A DNA stretch of 21,366 nt, taken from positions 1 to 21,366 of IMG/VR virus record IMGVR_UViG_3300043313_002362; one strand, given 5' to 3'. The DNA is from a virus. Below, piece by piece: positions 19,244 to 21,366 of this stretch. Position numbers and translations under genes: made by a program. Below the pieces are notes generated by a model. It was given only the letters and a program-made list of their open reading frames with translations, was not told the origin of the DNA and made no database searches. Numbering within the stretch: position 1 is the stretch's first letter; every line of letters starts with the position of its first letter.

Positions 19244-20038
19244 GTGGGTTGGAAGCTTGCGAAACAAGTCTACGAGTCGGCGTTGCCGACGTCGTTGAAA
19301 AGCACGGCCGCGGCGATCGCGATGCTATTCGCCGATGAAGACGGCGGAAGCGTCCGTCCTTCGATCGAGCGGATCGGCTGGGTAATGTCCAAGTCTGCGC
19401 GGTCCGCTAGCACGGATGTCAACGAGCTCCGCAAGCTGGGCATCCTAGTCCCTCTGTCGAGTATCCGCGGCGGTCGAAATCGTACTACTCGCTATCGCTT
19501 CAATGCCGACGCGCTGCCCGTTCGCCCAACATTTGAATCACTCAAACAACGAAGCGCGCTTCGTGGTTTACAGGCTGTAAACAACGAAGCTGACTTCGTT
19601 GTTTCGAATGATGTTTCACGTGGAAACAACGAAGCGGACTTCGTGGTTTCCAGAAGTAACCACGAAGTTGAGCGCTTTAAACCACGAAGTTCAGCGTACG
19701 TAAACCACGAAGCTGGCTTCGTGGGATCAGTTATTGATCAGTACAAAGACCAGAAGAGTGTACACACACCGCGTGCGCGCGAGGACAGCCAACAGCATGC
19801 GCGCTGCCATCCACTGATCTGCTCCTGTGTCGGTTCCATCTGCCTTGACCGCAACCAGGTGGAGCGTCTGGTTGATGGGCGCGTGGCGCATCCGAACCTG
19901 AGAGACGAAGCGCGTCAACGATTCGCGGACTTTGTTCGCAGTCAAACGGTAGTAGGCAAATCAGCGGTGGTGTTCGCTGCTGATCGAGTGAAGGTCTGCA
20001 ATGAACTTTGGGATTCATTCCGCACCACCCTCGACTAG
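19244..20038 (+). CDS. Replication initiator-like HTH protein with origin inside its gene
   Basis: A 264-residue protein. Residues ~15-85 are a winged helix of the HTH_36 kind (AMLFADEDGGSVRPSIERIG, then SARSASTDVNELRKLGIL and a wing RNRTTRYRFN). The middle (~100-165) is low-complexity and repeats NNEADFVV-like peptides because the DNA there is made of palindromic iterons. The C-terminal ~80 residues hold a Cys/His cluster (ARCHPLICSCVGSICLD) and a helical end. Initiator genes with the origin inside the coding region are known from lambda O and related phages; this gene copies that plan. The start is GTG 19244, one base after the excisionase stop. The normal partner, a helicase loader, is not visible in the window. 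Confidence 0.75.
   Translation: MGWKLAKQVYESALPTSLKSTAAAIAMLFADEDGGSVRPSIERIGWVMSKSARSASTDVNELRKLGILVPLSSIRGGRNRTTRYRFNADALPVRPTFESLKQRSALRGLQAVNNEADFVVSNDVSRGNNEADFVVSRSNHEVERFKPRSSAYVNHEAGFVGSVIDQYKDQKSVHTPRAREDSQQHARCHPLICSCVGSICLDRNQVERLVDGRVAHPNLRDEARQRFADFVRSQTVVGKSAVVFAADRVKVCNELWDSFRTTLD
19544..19725. repeat. Iteron cluster, probable replication origin of element 2
   Basis: The 11-mer AAACMACGAAG or close variants occurs about ten times. It forms face-to-face pairs with a 4-nt centre at 19544-19569, 19579-19604 (perfect arms), 19624-19649 (extended outward) and 19702-19724, plus single copies at 19657-19667 and 19679-19689. The copies fall in different reading frames of the host gene, so selection acts on the DNA, not the peptide. 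This is what an initiator-binding origin looks like. Confidence 0.8.
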
Positions 20039-20062
20039 GGGGGGTGCCAAAGGTTCTTCCCG

Positions 20063-20155
20063 ATGACTGACTCCATGCGGGTGGGCGAGGCGCAAGATTT
20101 AGGTAGGCACCAGGGGTTTGAGGTCGCAACGTCGATGGAGGTTGTTCGTGTCTGA
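20063..20155 (+). CDS. Possible 30-residue small ORF before the small terminase
   Basis: ATG 20063 to TGA 20155 in the 109-bp gap after the replication gene, ending inside the start region of the small terminase (the stop shares GTGTCTGA). The peptide begins MTDSMRVGEAQDLG. There is only a weak AAGG upstream. It may be a leader that couples translation, or chance. Confidence 0.25.
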   Translation: MTDSMRVGEAQDLGRHQGFEVATSMEVVRV

Positions 20156-20720
20156 TCCATCTGATGCGGGCGAACAGGCCGCAACACCTGCATCACTTGC
20201 ATCACCTGCAACGGCGCCGATCACCTTACGTGCTTATGCGCGGCATCGCCAGGTGAACCCGTCGCAGGTGTCGCGCGCGGTTCGTAGTGGCCGGCTGTCT
20301 GCGTCCGTCTCATGGTCTGCCGGGCGGCCATGGATCGCCGATGTCGACCTGGCGGATCGCGAATGGGCCGCTGCAACAGACTTCACGACGGCGCCCGCCT
20401 CGGTGCTCGACGACCACGCGAGCGCCGCGAACGACGGCGCGCCGGGATCCGTCGCGCAATCCGTCGCAATCGAAAAACACTGGCGCGCGAAAAACGCCGA
20501 GCTCGAATACAAAAAAAAGATCGGCGAGCTGGTCGAGGCCCAATCGATCGAGACTGCGATGAAGGACGACTACGCGAGAGTTCGAAACAAGCTTCTATCG
20601 CTGCCGCGAAAGCTGAAGGCGCTTCTGCCGCACCTCACCCTGGCCGATGTGAACAAGATCGATGCGGAAATTCGCGAAGCCCTCGAAGCGCTCGCCGATG
20701 GAGATTTCTCACATGAGTGA
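20148..20720 (+). CDS. Nu1-like terminase small subunit
   Basis: A 190-residue protein. An N-terminal winged-helix-like part (LRAYARHRQVNPSQVSRAVR) is followed by a linker and a helical region with EKHWRAKNAELEYKKKIGEL, then VEAQSIETAMKDDYARVRNKLLSLP, the pattern of lambda Nu1-type DNA-packaging proteins. Small terminases recognise the packaging start site and load TerL. GTG 20148 is preferred because GGAGG lies seven bases upstream; an open frame to 20118 adds ten residues. The next gene overlaps by 8 nt. No large terminase of element 2 is in the window; it is expected further right. Confidence 0.8.
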   Translation: MSDPSDAGEQAATPASLASPATAPITLRAYARHRQVNPSQVSRAVRSGRLSASVSWSAGRPWIADVDLADREWAAATDFTTAPASVLDDHASAANDGAPGSVAQSVAIEKHWRAKNAELEYKKKIGELVEAQSIETAMKDDYARVRNKLLSLPRKLKALLPHLTLADVNKIDAEIREALEALADGDFSHE

Positions 20721-20979
20721 AGTTCGTTTGCGATTCTCGATTGAAGTGAACGCCGGCACGGTCGAAGTGGTGCTGCTGTCATCGATCGAGGGAGAACCTG
20801 AATCGCGCGCCGCAATTCCAGTCCTGCCGGATGACGCGCGCTTACTCGCTGATGCGCTGTTTATTGCGGCCAAGCAAGTCGATCCTGCTGGCCATCAAAC
20901 CATGCTCGATCGCATCGGGACCGAGTTAGCGAAAGAGATCGCTATGCGGGCTCAGCCTGGCGTTGGCGGCGTGCACTAA
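20713..20979 (+). CDS. Unknown 88-residue protein
   Basis: Not recognised. A strand-rich N-terminal half (SEVRLRFSIEVNAGTVEVVLL) is followed by a helical C-terminal half (DDARLLADALFIAAKQV, then MLDRIGTELAKEIAMR). ATG 20713 overlaps the stop of the small terminase by 8 nt, so it belongs to the same operon; a longer frame to 20662 is unlikely. It is probably a small phage protein of the early packaging region, with no catalytic motif. Confidence 0.6.
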   Translation: MSEVRLRFSIEVNAGTVEVVLLSSIEGEPESRAAIPVLPDDARLLADALFIAAKQVDPAGHQTMLDRIGTELAKEIAMRAQPGVGGVH

Positions 20980-20981
20980 CC

Positions 20982-21366
20982 GTGGACGAGAGCCGATTTC
21001 GTTGGATCCGGTTGCAGGCCGCTCAGTCGAGCGGCCGCGTGCCTCCAGACCTGTGGCCATGGGTCATAGAACTCGCGCGGCGCGCCGCGGCGCCGCGCGC
21101 GTCTGCGGTGGAGACGCCGGCCTCCAAGCTTCGCTTGCAGCTCTCGGAAATGGTTGACCAGTGGATGCGGCGGCGCCGACTCACGACACGCACCGCGAGC
21201 GTGCAGCGACGGACGCTGCAGCGATGCCTGAAAGGCGACAACGTGAGCATCGATTCCATCGCGGATGTTGCTGATGCGCTCGGGTGCGACGTGTTCATCG
21301 ACTTCGTTCCGCGGCCAAGTGGCGCCACATATGGCGCCAAAAAGACCATATCTGGCGCCAGTGTCT
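20982..21366 (+). CDS. Truncated HTH-like protein at window edge
   Basis: An open frame from GTG 20982, two bases after the previous stop, runs without a stop to the end of the window (at least 128 codons). The visible part has a helical start (DLWPWVIELARRAA), then KLRLQLSEMVDQWMRRRRLT and a stretch that reads like a helix-turn-helix of the Cro/XRE sort (SVQRRTLQRCLKGDNVSIDS, then IADVADALGCDVFIDF). It is probably a DNA-binding regulator. Codon pattern, spacing and direction fit the operon of the two genes before it. Its last visible codons are built from TGGCGCCA palindromes. The 3' end is unknown. Confidence 0.62.
   Translation, partial: MDESRFRWIRLQAAQSSGRVPPDLWPWVIELARRAAAPRASAVETPASKLRLQLSEMVDQWMRRRRLTTRTASVQRRTLQRCLKGDNVSIDSIADVADALGCDVFIDFVPRPSGATYGAKKTISGASV
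21320..21360. repeat. Three TGGCGCCA palindromes at the window edge
   Basis: The self-complementary octamer TGGCGCCA occurs at 21320-21327, 21332-21339 and 21353-21360; ATAT precedes the second and third copies. They lie in the 3' part of the HTH-like gene. They may be operator half-sites or part of a longer array beyond the edge. Confidence 0.5.

Larger units (their letters stand above)
17041..21366. mobile_element. Element 2: second phage-like element in tandem (right end outside window)
   Basis: Directly after the shared att lie an unrelated tyrosine recombinase, a zinc-ribbon protein, an excisionase-like protein, a replication-initiator-like gene with internal iterons and a Nu1-like small terminase. 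This is the early end of a prophage or phage satellite. The second integrase, repressor-like region and excisionase make it independent of element 1. Its right att would lie beyond the window, so its size is unknown. Confidence 0.8.

Overview
The window shows a high-GC bacterial chromosome whose tRNA-Thr gene carries two mobile elements in tandem. The codon and protein style is that of a soil-type, possibly Acidobacteriota-like, lineage; this taxonomic guess is weak. Host sequence is limited to about the first 970 bases: the end of an ABC exporter gene and an intact tRNA-Thr(CGT). The last 47 bases of the tRNA region (921-967) are repeated perfectly at 17041-17087. That direct repeat brackets a 16.1-kb element, here called element 1. 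Immediately after the second copy starts element 2, which has its own, unrelated tyrosine recombinase and runs off the right edge.

Element 1 (921-17087) is phage-derived. From right to left it holds integrase 1 and a coupled unknown gene, then an excisionase-like HTH protein and two coupled small genes. Next come HNH nuclease and terminase large subunit, two unknowns, two zinc-metallopeptidase-like genes flanking a collagen-tailed carbohydrate-binding-like gene, a tail-assembly-chaperone-like gene and a 951-residue tape measure. After these come an HK97-gp10-like gene and, at the left end, a ribbon-helix-helix regulator, a winged-helix regulator and three unknown genes. Most of these leftward genes overlap by 4-8 nt (ATGA type), so they look like intact, translationally coupled operons. 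Three genes read rightward and look like cargo: an FRG-domain gene beside attL, a small gene after the tape measure, and a one-helix membrane protein. I found no portal, capsid, prohead protease, major tail, lysis or replication gene. The element is therefore either a deleted prophage or a satellite-like element that keeps packaging and tail-length functions only.

Element 2 (from 17087 to beyond 21366) has integrase 2, translationally coupled to a zinc-ribbon protein, both leftward. Across a divergent control region lie an excisionase-like HTH gene, a replication-initiator-like HTH protein whose gene contains a cluster of palindromic iterons (a likely origin), a Nu1-like small terminase, a small unknown gene and a truncated HTH-like gene at the window edge.

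Regulatory structure worth attention includes: paired TAGCTACC repeats at both ends of element 1 (probable integrase arm sites); a perfect dyad lying on the -35 box of the RHH gene; a stem-loop that places the ribosome binding site of the winged-helix gene in its loop; start codons of two divergent genes that overlap; and a hexamer-repeat tract enclosed by an 11-bp inverted repeat. Function calls rest on motif reading only; no database search was run.
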